From Escallonia rubra (taxonomy: Eukaryota > Streptophyta > Magnoliopsida > Escalloniales > Escalloniaceae), in contig JAVXUO010002114.1 in the NCBI GenBank assembly GCA_033065855.1, positions 1-64,000 of the forward strand: 64,000 bases of DNA. The letters run 5' to 3'. Positions within the stretch are counted from its first letter, which is position 1. Each line of letters begins with the position of its first letter. The position numbers and the translations under genes were made by a program. The notes beneath the pieces were generated by a model. That model searched no databases and was not told where the DNA came from. It saw only the letters and a program-made list of their open reading frames with translations. Positions 10,611 to 21,379 of the stretch are shown piece after piece.

Positions 10611-10922
10611 ATTTACCGACGGAAAATACCCGTCGGTAAAAGTCCGTCGGCAAAACCCTACTTTCACCGACGGGTATTTTTACCGACGGAATTATTCCGT
10701 TGTTAAATAGTTTTACCGACGGAACACCCCGCCGGTAAAAGTTCGTCGGCAAAACCCGACTTTCACCGACGGTTATTTTTACGGACGGAATTATTCCGTC
10801 GTTAAATAGTTTTACCGACGGACTTTACCCGACGGGTGTGTTCCGTCGCTGAAAACACTTTTAGAGACGGAATTTTGTCCGTCGCTAAAAGTCCGTCGCT
10901 AATTCCCTCTTTTCTTGTAGTG
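10611..10922. repeat. 5' subterminal repeat block of CACTA-1
   Basis: Dense copies of TTACCGACGG and CCGTCGGTAAAA appear in both orientations. Only the outermost 70 bases use the GCGACGG form seen at the other end. The block ends with the inverted terminal repeat TTTTCTTGTAGTG. Confidence 0.9.
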
Positions 10923-11498
10923 ATTCTATAGTGGTGATAGTAACTTTTTTTACTATTATTATTGAATTCAGGTTAATATTTCTACCAAATAGAGATTTGA
11001 ACGGATGATGCAATATTTGATGATACTGAATCATTGATGGTCATCTTTTGTTGTTGTTGTTTTTTTTTTGGTGGACTACCTCTGGCTAAGTACAGGATGA
11101 GATCTTTTACCTTTGCTGGACACACTTTGGCCAAGTACAAGATGATGGTCTTTTTTTCTTTTTGGCTAGATTCCCTTGGCTAAGTACAGAACAGAGAGAA
11201 AATAAGAGGGGGTTGGGGCTAGGCTAGGGACAACTGGACAAGCAGTAACTACTTTTTGGCTTTTGTTAACTATGTATTGGAAGCAACATATTAGAACTTG
11301 GAAGCAACTCAATCAGTAAGAATGTTATGTTAAGTTCAATTTGTAGTTTTTATACAAAGTTAATGTTTTAGTCCCGCTGCAATTGTATTGGTTTTAGCGA
11401 ATAAGGCCTGGCAGAGCCCTTGGTGAGTGTCGATTGGGCCTGCGGCTGGTCACAGACCTAACTCACGACCTAGTTATGAGTTCGCGTTGTGACAGAAA
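10923..11498 (+). other. Probable 5' LTR remnant of the outer retrotransposon
   Basis: From about 11335 to 11390 the sequence matches 28755-28807 (GTTAATTTTTAGTCC, then CAGTTGTATTGGT). This stretch lies just before a Met-tRNA primer site, so it is probably the end of a 5' LTR. The start of the LTR was not found and may lie beyond or under CACTA-1. Between 10926 and 11330 I see no gene. Confidence 0.5.
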
Positions 11499-11508
11499 TG
11501 GTATCAGC
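11499..11508 (+). promoter_or_regulatory. Primer binding site (initiator Met tRNA type)
   Basis: TGGTATCAGC, six bases after a TGTGACA-like LTR end, matches the first bases of the plant TGGTATCAGAGC primer site. It marks the start of the internal region of an LTR retrotransposon on the plus strand. Confidence 0.65.
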
Positions 11509-12543
11509 AAATTACGGTCATGTGATACTTAGAGCTCAAGTAATGGTCTAGCTGATTGGTTCTAAAAACTTGAAATACAATCTGAACCCAGTAATATGGT
11601 GAAACATTTGAAGTTGCTGAGGTTGTGCTCGATGTTTTTGACTCGTGTTTTCGAGATTATATGTAATATTTTCAAGGACTTCTTTCATTTCGGTGAAGCT
11701 AACCTAGGATGGCGAGGAGAAATGTGATTCTAGTTGGCATAAACCTAACCAGGGTTGTAGAGTAGCATGTGGCATAATATCTAGATAAAGGTAATGTAAG
11801 ACTATAGTTTACCATGTGCCTAGGCTGTGGTCTCTTGAAGTTCTACAAATGTTAGAATGCTAAGTGAATATTCTTGTATCACAGTGATATTTTTTAGTTT
11901 ATGAGTTTCTAGAATAAGGTTTCCTCAAGGAAGAGCATATTTTGAGTTAAACCGTGCACTTGGGAAAAGCAGAACTTTGTTTGTCAAAGCATGGAAAGTC
12001 ATTGGCTTGACATTGCCTTGAATGGACACTAGAACTTTGGCTTTGGATCTTATATCCTCTTTTTCATTGATACATGTTATGTGCATATATTGCTGTGTTG
12101 CGGAGGCGAATTAAGGTTCATGAGTAATGATGGTTTGAGCAGTGCATTTTGGGTTTTGGCATGTAACCCAGAGTCCTAGTTGATTGACTTACATGGCTTG
12201 ATACAACATCGAGGTATGGGACTATCATAGGGTAAATGGATGTAATTGAGGGCAAGAACTAGCTAGGTTCTCACTATCTTTGATGGATTAAGTGATTTAT
12301 TCATTTCGAGCACAATTGCATTATGTCTTTAGTTTAATCATGAATAAAACCACAAAAATTTATGTCTTTAGTACATATACTTTATAAAGTCGCTCGAAAC
12401 TGTATCGAGGTTTATTTGCCAACTGCTTAAATGGCTCAAATACATAAACATTTTATGTGTTAGGATGAGATTGGATATGATTGAGAATAACAATCTAAGG
12501 AGCGCCAAATTTCGAGGACAAAATTTCTTTAAGAGGAAGATAA
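11509..12543 (+). other. Non-coding internal region of the outer LTR retrotransposon, ending in a polypurine tract
   Basis: About 1 kb without any open frame of retroviral type. It ends with CAAATTTCGAGGACAAAATT and the purine tract AAGAGGAAGATAA, directly followed by TGTAATACCCCG. That sequence of features is typical of the end of plant Ty3/gypsy elements of the Del/Tekay type. The lack of gag and pol indicates a non-autonomous or internally deleted copy. Confidence 0.6.
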
Positions 12544-12961
12544 TGTAATACCCCGAACATAAGGTTAGGTTCATTCAAACAAATTAACTTTTTATTTTAG
12601 TATTAGTTGTTCCCAGTGACATTATATGATCTTTAACGACAATTATTATAAGCGGTATCATTTGGGACTTTTAAAAAAGCGATAATTTTTTAAAATGATA
12701 AGTTGCAATTGTGAAGCTGGTTGTATGGTAAATTCTATCAGATTTATTTCTTTCTTTAGCGACATTTTCTACAAGTGATATTATTTGGGGTATTTAGCGA
12801 CGATTGGTATGATCAATATTATTACTGATTAGTGACATTTTCTAATGACCATAAGTTACAAAATGAAGTTGGGTGTAATAAACTATTAATAAAAGTGGAC
12901 AGGGTGACTTTGGAGAAATTATGACAAGTTGGGTTATTATGTTAGTTAAGTAAATTACCTC
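12544..12961 (+). mobile_element. Left part of the 3' LTR of the outer retrotransposon
   Basis: Begins TGTAATACCCCGAAC just after the polypurine tract. It is cut after ACCTC (12957-12961) by the insertion of the minus-strand gypsy element and resumes at 26343. No genes are present. Confidence 0.65.
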
Positions 12962-13356
12962 TGTACACACAAATTTTTTGTCTAAAACTGCAAGAAAAGA
13001 AACAATGCACAAAAATTCAATTTAATGGTTTTTTTAAAGTAAAGGTTACACCACTCTGTGATTTATACTAAAAATAAATCTAGGTCCTCTAATTCGATCT
13101 CCGATCGCTGTCATGATCCAAGGGCTGAGACAACTTGTTCTTGAACCGCTGCGTTGGCTTCTTCCTTAAGGGCGATCCTTAACTTGTAAAATCACCAAGA
13201 TTGAAGACGGATTTTTCTTTGATGTTTAGGATCAAAGAGAGATTAATCCTCATCGTCGAGAATGCTCGATTGAAGAACGACACTAAGCTAGTGCGTATTG
13301 TTCTTCAAATGAAGCGTAATTCTCGTGATGTTGTATGCTTGTGACAGAGTTCTGTC
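12962..13356 (-). repeat. 3' LTR of gypsy-1, alignable part
   Basis: Matches the right LTR with scattered substitutions from TGTACACAC to about the CTTGTGACAGAGTTCTG motif near 13350. After that the two LTRs no longer align by eye. The left copy instead repeats a CGTTGTCGAGAATGCTCGATT segment and runs through an AT-rich stretch to about 13540. A deletion or rearrangement of U3 in this copy is likely. Confidence 0.8.
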
Positions 13357-13559
13357 AGTAATCCTCGTTGTCGAGAATGCTCGATTATCTAGTAATAATG
13401 ATTATTCTTTTTTTTTTTTGTGAACTTTCTTATGTTTGTTTGACTGGACTCGAAAAAATTTTGAGTGACCTACTACCAAGAAGGGATTAAGTCATAACGT
13501 AGTTCAAGTACAATAAAAAAATTTGTTGGGCCGTTCACAGTTTTAACTCGTGCGGGCCA

Positions 13560-14540
13560 GGAGCATTGGTGGCTTCAAGGGTAATACTGCTTCAAGAACT
13601 TCCCGTTTATGGGTCCCACTCGTAGACCGTCTTGATCAACTATCTTGTAGGCTCCATTGGTGTAGACTTCCTTGACCACGTATGGTCCATCTCATTTTGA
13701 GGTGAATTTATTCCCCGTGCGATGGGTGGTGATGATGGGTCTCCGGATAGCGAAGACCAAGTCGCCGACAGTAAAAGACCGCAATCTAAACCTTTTGTTG
13801 AAGGCCCTCGAGAGTCTGGCCTGATAACACTCCAAGCTTTATTGCGCTTCAAGTCTTTTCTCATTGAGTGCTTCCAATTCTTCAAGCCGGAGTTGGGCAT
13901 TTTCTTCACTTGTCAAACCCTCCTAGATTGTGATCCTTAGCGAAGGAATCTGTTGTTCGAGTGGCAAGACAGCTTTGACACCGTAGACAAGAGAGTATGG
14001 AGTTGCTTAAATAGAAGTACGATATGTCGTTCGATACGCTCATAAGACTTCTCCAATCTTCTGATGCCAATCCTTTTTGGATTTGGCCACGAATTTTTTG
14101 ATCAGGTTACGCAAGGTCTTGTTGAACGCCTCTGTAAGGCCATTAGCTGGAGCGTTATACATTGAAGAGTTGTGCTGCTTGAAACCAACTTGGTGCAGAG
14201 TTGATCCATCAATGTATTGTAGAAAGGCCTCCCATTATCTGTGATAATGTAACGAGGTACACCATATCGGAAGATGAGGTTATTCTTAATGAAGTTTACC
14301 ACTGTCTCTTTTTTCACTTCTTTAAGTGGAACTACTTCTCCCCACTTGGAGAAGTAATCTGTCGCGGCCAGGATGTATAAGTGACCTCCAGATGACTTTG
14401 GAAGAGGGCCAACTACGTCTAACCCTCACGCATCGAAGGGCCAAGAGGCAACTGTAGGATGCAATGGTTCCGGAGGTTGATAGATGAAGTTTGCATGAAA
14501 CTGGCGTGCTTGACATCTTTTTGCATAGTCCAAGCAATCC
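13560..14540 (-). pseudogene. Integrase region of gypsy-1
   Basis: Broken fragments of the integrase core are readable, for example FRYGVPRYIITDNGRPFYN, which holds the second catalytic Asp, and a C-terminal KWDGPY-like segment in which the codon for Trp is lost. At least three frame changes and several stops separate them. The enzyme would have inserted the element cDNA. This copy cannot encode it. Confidence 0.85.
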
Positions 14541-14743
14541 TTGACCAGAGTCGGCCAGTAATAACCCATCATCTTAATTCAGAAGTGAAGCTTCGAACCT
14601 GATTGATGGGCACCGCACACACCCAAATGAGCTTCGTCCATTGCTTGAGCAGCTTCATCTTCTACTAAGCAACGTAGAAACAAGCCTTCATAAGAGCGAC
14701 GAAATAAAGTATCCTTGTAGTAGATGAACCTTGGTGCTCTCTT

Positions 14744-15319
14744 TTAAATCTCGGTCTTGTGATGTATGTCCTCAGGCAACCTTCCACGCTCGAGGTAGTC
14801 GATGAGGGGTTGCCTCCAATCTTCAGCTTCAACGACTCGGATCGAGATAGCATCAGTCTCTTCAATTCGGCAGTCAAGCAGTTCGGGCAAGACCCATTGT
14901 TGACAAACCGGGATATCAACTTTATCTTCACGTCGAAGTGCTAAAGTTGTTGCTAGGTTGGCCAAGGCATCCGGCATGCGGTTTTCCTCCCTTTGGACAT
15001 GTTCAAGTTCCACACTGTCAAATTTATTTATCAAATTAGTGGCATAGCGGAAGTATGGAACAAGATCTTTCTTTTTGACTTCGTACTCCTTAAGAAGTTG
15101 ATTGATGACTAGCTTGGAGTCGCCACTAACTGCGAGGCTTGGAATTCTCAGCTCTAATGCCATTTGGAGGCCAATGATGAGAGCCTGATATTCAGTAACA
15201 TTATTTGAGCATTTTTTGCCAAGTGTGAATGCGTATGGCAAGACGTGCCGCTGCGGTGAGATGAAGACTACTCTAGTGCCTGCCCCATCTGACCGTGTTG
15301 CTTCATTGAAGAACGTCAT
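14744..15319 (-). pseudogene. Second (Tat-type) RNase H of gypsy-1
   Basis: A 191-residue open stretch with the blocks FVFISPQRHV-like, YAFTLGKKCSNNVTEYQAL and HVQREENRMPDALANLA. It is a second RNase H domain downstream of the usual one, as known for plant Tat elements. The first catalytic Asp (FFDGA in relatives) reads FFNEA here, so activity is unlikely even though this part is open. Confidence 0.85.
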
Positions 15320-15379
15320 CCAAGGATGAAAGGTTTCAACAAAGAATACTTCTTCATCAAGGAAGTCTTCATAAATCTC

Positions 15380-16168
15380 CTAATCTTCCGGGATAGGATG
15401 GTCTGCGAGGAAGTCTGCAAAGGCTTGTCCTTTGATTGCTGTCCTCAGAATGTACACGATATCAAACTCGTGAAAGAGTATTGACCATCTTGATAAATGC
15501 CCTGACAGGACCTTCTTGGCCATGACGTACTTGAGAGGATCCGCTTTTGCAATTATCGTCAGCCTGTGGCTCCAGTAATACAACACCTTCTCCTTTTTAT
15601 CTTGGTCATATTGTGCCAGCATCGCACCTAGAAACTCTTCTTGGGCAACGATGTAAAGAATCAACGGCTTTCCAGGCGTTGGGGCTCTTAAAACCGGAGG
15701 GCTAAAAAGGTACTTCTTGATGCTGTCGAATGCATTCTGGTAAGCTTGATCCCATCCAAAGGACGTATCCTTCTTCATGAGATGATTGAAAGGTTGACAG
15801 TGACCTGCTAGATTTGAGATGAATCGCCTGATGTACGAGAGTGATCGTTGAAGACTTCGAAGCTCTCGCAATTTTTTTGGCGGAGGCATCTTTGGTATTA
15901 CTCCGATTTTGGATTGATCAACTTTGATGCCTCGGTGACGGACGATGAAACCAAGGAATTTTCTGGATGAAACCCCAAAAGCACACTTAGAGGGGTTCAT
16001 TTTGAGTTAATGCTTCCTCAACCGGTTGAATACAACACGTAAATCTTGCAGGTGATCTTCTTTCTTCTTTGTTTTGACCACCAAATCGTCAACATATCAC
16101 TCCACAATCTTGTGTAGCATGTCATCAAATATTTTCTGCATGGCACGCTAATAAGTTGCCCCTACATT
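15380..16168 (-). pseudogene. RT C-terminal part and first RNase H of gypsy-1
   Basis: The YVDDLV polymerase motif is readable at about 16085-16110, preceded by an in-frame stop. It is followed by the thumb region (MNPSKCAFGVSSRKFLGF), the connection, and an RNase H segment with ILYIVAQEEFLGAML. The upstream half of RT continues at 20754, beyond the hAT insertion. Confidence 0.9.
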
Positions 16169-17029
16169 CTTCAGTCCAGTGTTATTAAAGGAGCAGGCGT
16201 ACCTAAGGCGCAAAAGGTCCTTGGAGCCTAAGTGTAAGGCGCAGGCGCGAGCCTTTTCGAAGTAAGGCGCAATATTAAAATAAGGTAAGCATTTCTAATT
16301 TCTTTCCATTTTTCTATATCTACGGAAGCAACCATGTGGATAAGCAAATTCGAACAGAAAAAAGTCACAACTGAAAGAAATAATTTTTGTTAATTGATTT
16401 GTAGATTGAGTGGAGGAGGGAGTGACGCACTGGGAAAATAGAGGTTGCTGGCCGGATCGAGGCGGAGCCGGCGCCGGGCCGGGAGGAGCGACCTCGCGAC
16501 AGAGGAGAGCTTGTTGGAAGGGTGGGCATTCGCCTCGGCAGTGCCATTCTGGTGGCTCAGGCTCTGTGACTGGAGGTTCTGCGTCGAGGAACACTACAAG
16601 AAAACACGTTTTTAGCGACGGAGTTTTACCGACGGATTGTTATCCGTCGGTAAAAACGAGTTTAACCGACGGATACCACCGTCGGTAACATTCCGTCGTT
16701 AAAACCTTATTACCGACGAATTTACCGTCGGCGAAAGTTGTTGCCGACAATTTTTTTGCGGCGGTCTTTTAGCGACGGAATTATCGTCGCTAAAACGTTT
16801 TTATAAAATTAATTTTTTCGAGAGTTTTATAAAATTGTTTTAGGGACGGAAGGAATCCGTTGCCAAAACTACCGTCGATAGATATAGTGATTTACCGACA
16901 GACTTTTAGCGACGGGCCCAATCCCTCGCTAAAAGTCCTCGATTAAATCAACCAGATCTGCCTTTCTTTCTCTTCCCCCGTTTCTCTCTCTGAAAATTCT
17001 CCCACCGCTGTTCTGCTCCGGCGACCAAC

Positions 17030-17165
17030 CTCCACGGTGACCCACTTCCGGCGATCCCCCTACACGGTGACCCACTTCCGGTGATCCCCCTACACGGTGA
17101 CCCACCTCCGGCAATCCCCCTACACGGTGACCCACCTCCGGCAATCGCGCTCCACGGTGACCCCT
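17030..17165. repeat. 30-bp tandem repeat in the CACTA-2 leader
   Basis: Four to five copies of a 30-base unit (ACACGGTGACCCACCTCCGG plus GCAATCCCCCT variants). It lies in the presumed 5' untranslated exon, which ends near 17195 with AAG/GTAAGT, a strong splice donor. Confidence 0.85.
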
Positions 17166-17195
17166 CCCTCCACTGCCGCCGGCTATTGTGCCTTA

Positions 17196-19309
17196 AGGTA
17201 AGTTCCCAATGCCAGTTTTTAGGTTTTCCTTGTTAAAGAATATTGCCATGTAAACGTTGATGGGTTCCTGAAAAGTTTTGGCGGTTGGATTGAATTGGAA
17301 TTGGCAGGGACAATTTCAGAGCTTTGGTATTACCTTAAGTGTTGAGTGGATGTGTTTTGTTTCTACTATAGAAATTTACTTGAATGACTAGGTTTCTAAT
17401 TCGTTAGATCATGTTCCAGCTGTGTTTGACGCAGAATGAGGTAGTTTCTATGAATATAGAAACACCAGAAAATACAATTGACGTTACATAATACAAACCT
17501 TTTTACTCCTTCGGGCCATAATCTATCCCAATGGACTGGTGACATCCATATTGGCTCCTTAAGCTGCGACTGGAGCGTCTAGATGACGTTGGCGTACTAC
17601 GTGTACACTCTATGGCAGCAAACGTTGCAAAATAAGCTTGTAATTCAATGAAGATTTCTTTATCTTATTAAGGAATAAGGATGAAGTGCAGAGAGTGGTG
17701 CTTCAATATACTACGCCAAAAGAAAATACTATAGTCACATTAAAATAATGTTCTCTGAACTCGTTCCTCCGCTTAGCGTTCTCACACACTTATCGTCAAC
17801 TTGCTAAATACATATTTATTTGTGTTCGTTCTATAATTTCCCAATAAATCTTTGGCCTGATTTTGAATTGTTAGCATGGTACCAAGAAATAAACTTTTGG
17901 ATTATGTTGGTTTAGAACTTATATTTGGTTTAGGGTCGACACATGTTGAGCATAACAACATTATTGAGCTCATTTTCTAATTGTTTGAACTTTTAGAGCA
18001 ACCGTTAACTTAACGACGGTCACTTTCCATGTAAAACAGATCTTTATCATTAGCTGCAATTTTTTAATTTCTGGTGTGTTGGCGTTCTGGGGCAATGGGT
18101 GGTCCTCCTTGTAAACACCTAGATTTGCAAGAAGTGAGAACCCCACTAAGGACATGTTTCGCTTTCAACTAATAACACAAATCATAACCATGATCATGCT
18201 GATGCCCATTACTAAAGGTTTTCCTCCTGCTTAAACTAATCAAATCCTTTGTCTTATACAGTGACTCGTATGAGAAGTTTGGCGTGGTGCTTAAGCTCAC
18301 AAATTTAAGTCGCTTCTGTTGGATTCAGTTTCATGTGAAAAACTACTTGAATCCTTTTTTGGTCTTGTGATAGCTACGATTAAAATTCACAACAAGCAAC
18401 TATATCTGATGCACGGTGCTTATGAATATTTAAAAATTGTATAAATGCGATCTTTGTAGTAAGGTTGGTTTTATGCTGAGTGAAACCAATGATGAGAGCG
18501 AGCATTGGGATTGAATGGACGCATGTTTTAGAAGAACTTAATGACTTAAGTGATAATTGAAACTCTCTCTAGTACTCGTTCTATTCCAAGTCTTTTCTTA
18601 AAATACGCATATTCATTGTTTACATACGTTCCCACGTTTAGTACTCCGTAGCATTTACGATGCCAATAATTTTAAGATTATTGTTACTTTCAAGTGATGA
18701 TATATATCTACTCTTACTTTTAATTAAAAAAAATCGTTTACGCACACAAATGATTCCCCAAAACCCTAACCGTCCCTATCTCCTGCTTTCCTTTTTTACT
18801 TTATAAAGTAATTATAGTTCCAACTACTTCACTTGTGACTCTTTAACTTGCACATCTATAAACCCATTATTAGTTTTGTCGCAAGAGAAGCCACCTCAAT
18901 AGCACCACGAACCAAATAGGACTCGTCCACGCGTCCAGACCTCCATGAACAAGACCCACCATCAGCACCGAGGGAGAGTTCTTGGCTAGACATCTTTGCA
19001 AAAGGGTGGAGCCCTTGACTCGTGACCTAAGCCCACCAACTGCTCCACACAACACTTATTCACCAGGTCATCTCCTGGTTTTAGAGTCAATGCTCATGTA
19101 GTCCCCCACCATGTAAGCTACCATATGTAAGCTAGAGAAAGGGAAAGAGTAGAATTTGAACTATGCATTCTCTTAGATTACATTTCTCATTTTGCAGTAA
19201 TGCAATAGCTATCTAGGAGACTTTGCAGTAATAGATTTAATTCAGCTATAAAATTGATGCTCATCAATTGAATAATGCCCGATTGGTTTTTCATGTTAAA
19301 GTAGGTTAA
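17196..19309 (+). other. Presumed 5' UTR intron of the B3 gene in CACTA-2
   Basis: No open frame of note. It begins at the donor GTAAGTTCCC and could end at the AG 5 to 6 bases before the ATG at 19310 (AAAGTAG/GTTAA). A 5' UTR intron of about 2.1 kb is plausible but unproven. Confidence 0.4.
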
Positions 19310-19758
19310 ATGGCTTCTGCTTCGGTGAACAGGGATGTTTCAGTCGGCAGGCACTTCTTCAAGGTCATGATGCCTGGTTTTCATGCAGAACTTGTATGCC
19401 ATCCCGCTTTCTCTGTGTTTTTGTGCGTGTTAAAAGTTTTATCGTTGGTTAAAAACTTACCTGTCTTATTGTATTATGAATATGTTAGGCCATACCGGTA
19501 GCATTTTGCAGATTGCTTACCACATTGAGATTTGAAGCAACTTTAACCAGCCGCAAGGGGTCATGGCCTGTTAAATTGAAGAAGAAGGTTGGCCAAGAGG
19601 AACTTTGCTTCGAAGAGGCCGGTTGGAACGAATTCGTGCAGCAGCATGACCTTCATCTAAGAGACTTTGTAATCTTTGAACACATGGGGCAAATGCGTTT
19701 TCAAGTGCTGGTGTTTGATCATAGCACTTGTGAAAAAATTGTTTTCCCCCAATGTTGA
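19310..19758 (+). CDS. Captured B3-domain protein (REM-like) inside CACTA-2
   Basis: Two exons, 19310-19393 and 19489-19758, are separated by a 95-base intron with GT-AG ends, phase 0. Spliced, they give 117 aa and an uninterrupted B3 DNA-binding domain over nearly the whole length: HFFKVMMPGF, then LAIPVAFCRLL across the join, then GSWPVKLKKK, LCFEEAGWNEFVQQHDL, LRDFVIFEH and FQVLVFD. B3 proteins bind DNA in the nucleus; REM-type members often carry several such domains. This copy has a single domain and little else, so it may be a truncated capture. No stop or frameshift is seen, which suggests a recent capture or selection. It could also be a pseudogene too young to have decayed. Confidence 0.8.
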
Positions 19759-20753
19759 ACTCTGAGTAGTAATTAGACAATATTTTAAATTAATCGCATC
19801 GGATATGTAAATTTTGAACAATTTTGTGTTATTTGAACATTGACTATTTGTTTGATAATTTTAGGTTGTTAATTGTGATTATTGATCGATGATTTTAGGT
19901 TGTTAATTGATGATTTTAGGTTGTTAATTGTGCGTTTGCGATATTGAGATTGTTGACTCAGGATGAGACCCAATTGGTTTGAGTTTTTTATTACAGGTTT
20001 AGGAATTAAAAATTTTAAAAAAAGGTCTAAAAAAATGACTTTTAGCGACGGATTAATTCCGTCGATAAAAGTTTTATCCGTCGCTAATTTCCTTTAAAAA
20101 AAAATTTAAAAAACGTAAACATAATTAGCGACGGAATATCCGTCGCTAATTTAAAAATAAATCCGTCGCCAAACGTTCTATATTAGACGACGGATTTTAT
20201 AATTCCGTCGCAAAACTTTTAGTAACGGCCTTTTATACGAGGGATTTTTAGCGACGGGTATTCCGTCGCTAAAGCTTTTAGCGACGGAATATAGGCTTTT
20301 AGCGACGGATTTGCCCGTCGCTAAAAGCCTTATTTCTTGTAGTGGAAGAAGAGGAGGAAGCGGCCGCGCTGGATTGCCAGAACGGGCAGAGCCTCCACAG
20401 CTTCCCGTCGGAGCTCGGCTTGTGGCGGTCGGCGATCGCCATGGCGGACCCGTGGAGAACAAGACGACGTCGCTCGGTCACAGTTTCTGGTTAACAGAAT
20501 CGGTAATTAGAGTTCAAATGGCGTAGTGTCTGTGCGTTCAGTAGTTTCCGAGGAGAAACTTTTGTACAGACACGGAGGTGAGCAGTTTCTGGATCTGCGC
20601 CTCCACCACCGCTGCGCGCCTGGTGCCCAGGCGCCTAGGTTCACTAGGCGCATGCCTTCTTGAACGCGCTGCGCCTAGGCCTAGGCGAGGCGCTGAGAGT
20701 GAGCCTAGTCGTGCCTTGCGCCTAGGCGCACATTTAATAACACTACTTCAGTC

Positions 20754-21379
20754 CAAAAGGCATTACTCTGTAGCAGTAGATTCCTTTTGGGGTGCGGAAT
20801 ACAGTCTTTCCTCATCTTCTGGTGCCATGCATATTTGGTTGTACCCCGTGCATCCATCCATGAAGGATAGGACTTCGTGCCCTATTGTCGCATCCACCAT
20901 GAGCTCGATTATGGGTAGAGGGAAGTCGTCTTTTGGACATGCTCGATTTAAATCATGGAAGTCTACACAGATGTGTAGCTGTCAATTTCTCATGCGCGTT
21001 GGTACTATGCTTGAAATCCATGTGGGGTACTTCACTTCCTGATGAACTCAGCTTCAATCAACTTGTTGATCTCAACTTCTATCTCCAAGACAACCTTTGG
21101 ATAGAACGTACGTTGAGCTTGCTTAACAGGGCGCACTCCACTTTTAACAGCAAGATGATGAACTGCGACCTTAGGATCAAGCCCCGACATTTCCTTATAT
21201 GTCCAGGCAAAGACATCTTTGAATTCTTTCAGCAATTCAAAGTATCTTTCCTCTTCCTCGAGGTTAAGGTGAGCGCTGACGAAGATGGGCCTAGGATCTT
21301 CAGATGTTCCTAAGTTAAGTTCTTTAAGGTCGTCAACTGTAGGTTGCCCCCCGTCCTCGAGTTGGGGAGGCGCCTCCAT
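20754..21379 (-). pseudogene. RT N-terminal part of gypsy-1
   Basis: Open in the part ending at 21032 (the KDVFAWTYKEMSGLDPKVAV block and KSGVRPVKQAQRTF). It continues with frame breaks through LPIIE-like and FGLKN-like segments to the hAT insertion. The joined RT would lie in one frame class with the segment ending at 16168. Confidence 0.85.

Larger units (their letters stand above)
339..10922 (-). mobile_element. CACTA-1: complete, apparently autonomous CACTA (En/Spm) DNA transposon
   Basis: The left end reads CACTACAAGAAAAC and the right end is the inverted TTTTCTTGTAGTG. The direct 3-bp duplication ATT lies at 336-338 and 10923-10925, as is standard for CACTA elements. Both ends carry dense subterminal copies of the GCGACGG/CCGACGG motif in both orientations. 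Two multi-exon genes lie inside on the minus strand, a TNP2 transposase and a Transposase_24/TnpA-like protein, and neither shows a frameshift or premature stop in the exon models. The 5' end is therefore the right-hand end. Length is 10,584 bp. Matching ends, TSD and open genes suggest a fairly recent insertion with the potential to be autonomous; activity itself cannot be judged from sequence. Confidence 0.95.
16592..20344 (+). mobile_element. CACTA-2: gene-carrying CACTA element without transposase
   Basis: Ends read CACTACAAGAAAACAC and (inverted) TTATTTCTTGTAGTG. The 3-bp duplication GAA lies at 16589-16591 and 20345-20347. The left subterminal block (16610-16930) uses mostly TTACCGACGG and corresponds to the 5' end of CACTA-1. 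The right block (20038-20330) uses TTAGCGACGG and corresponds to the 3' end. An internal segment is also shared with CACTA-1. Instead of transposase genes the 3.75-kb element holds a leader with a 30-base tandem repeat, a long intron-like stretch and a two-exon B3-domain frame. Confidence 0.93.
16177..20745 (-). mobile_element. hAT-1: non-autonomous hAT element, split by CACTA-2
   Basis: Ends read CAGTGTTATTAAAGG and (inverted) TTTAATAACACTA. The 8-bp duplication CTTCAGTC lies at 16169-16176 and 20746-20753, the size expected for hAT. Subterminal regions are full of GGCGC/GCGCC/CCTAGG motifs. Its left end is the reverse complement of the right end of hAT-2 (near 40850-40950) and vice versa, so the two copies belong to one family in opposite orientation. 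Without CACTA-2 it is about 0.8 kb and has no transposase. Confidence 0.92.

Noticed and set aside
10368-10667. Minus-strand 99-codon open frame at the 5' end of CACTA-1
   Set aside because: It spans subterminal repeats and a (CT)n leader; Leu/Ser/Arg-rich low-complexity product without a domain.
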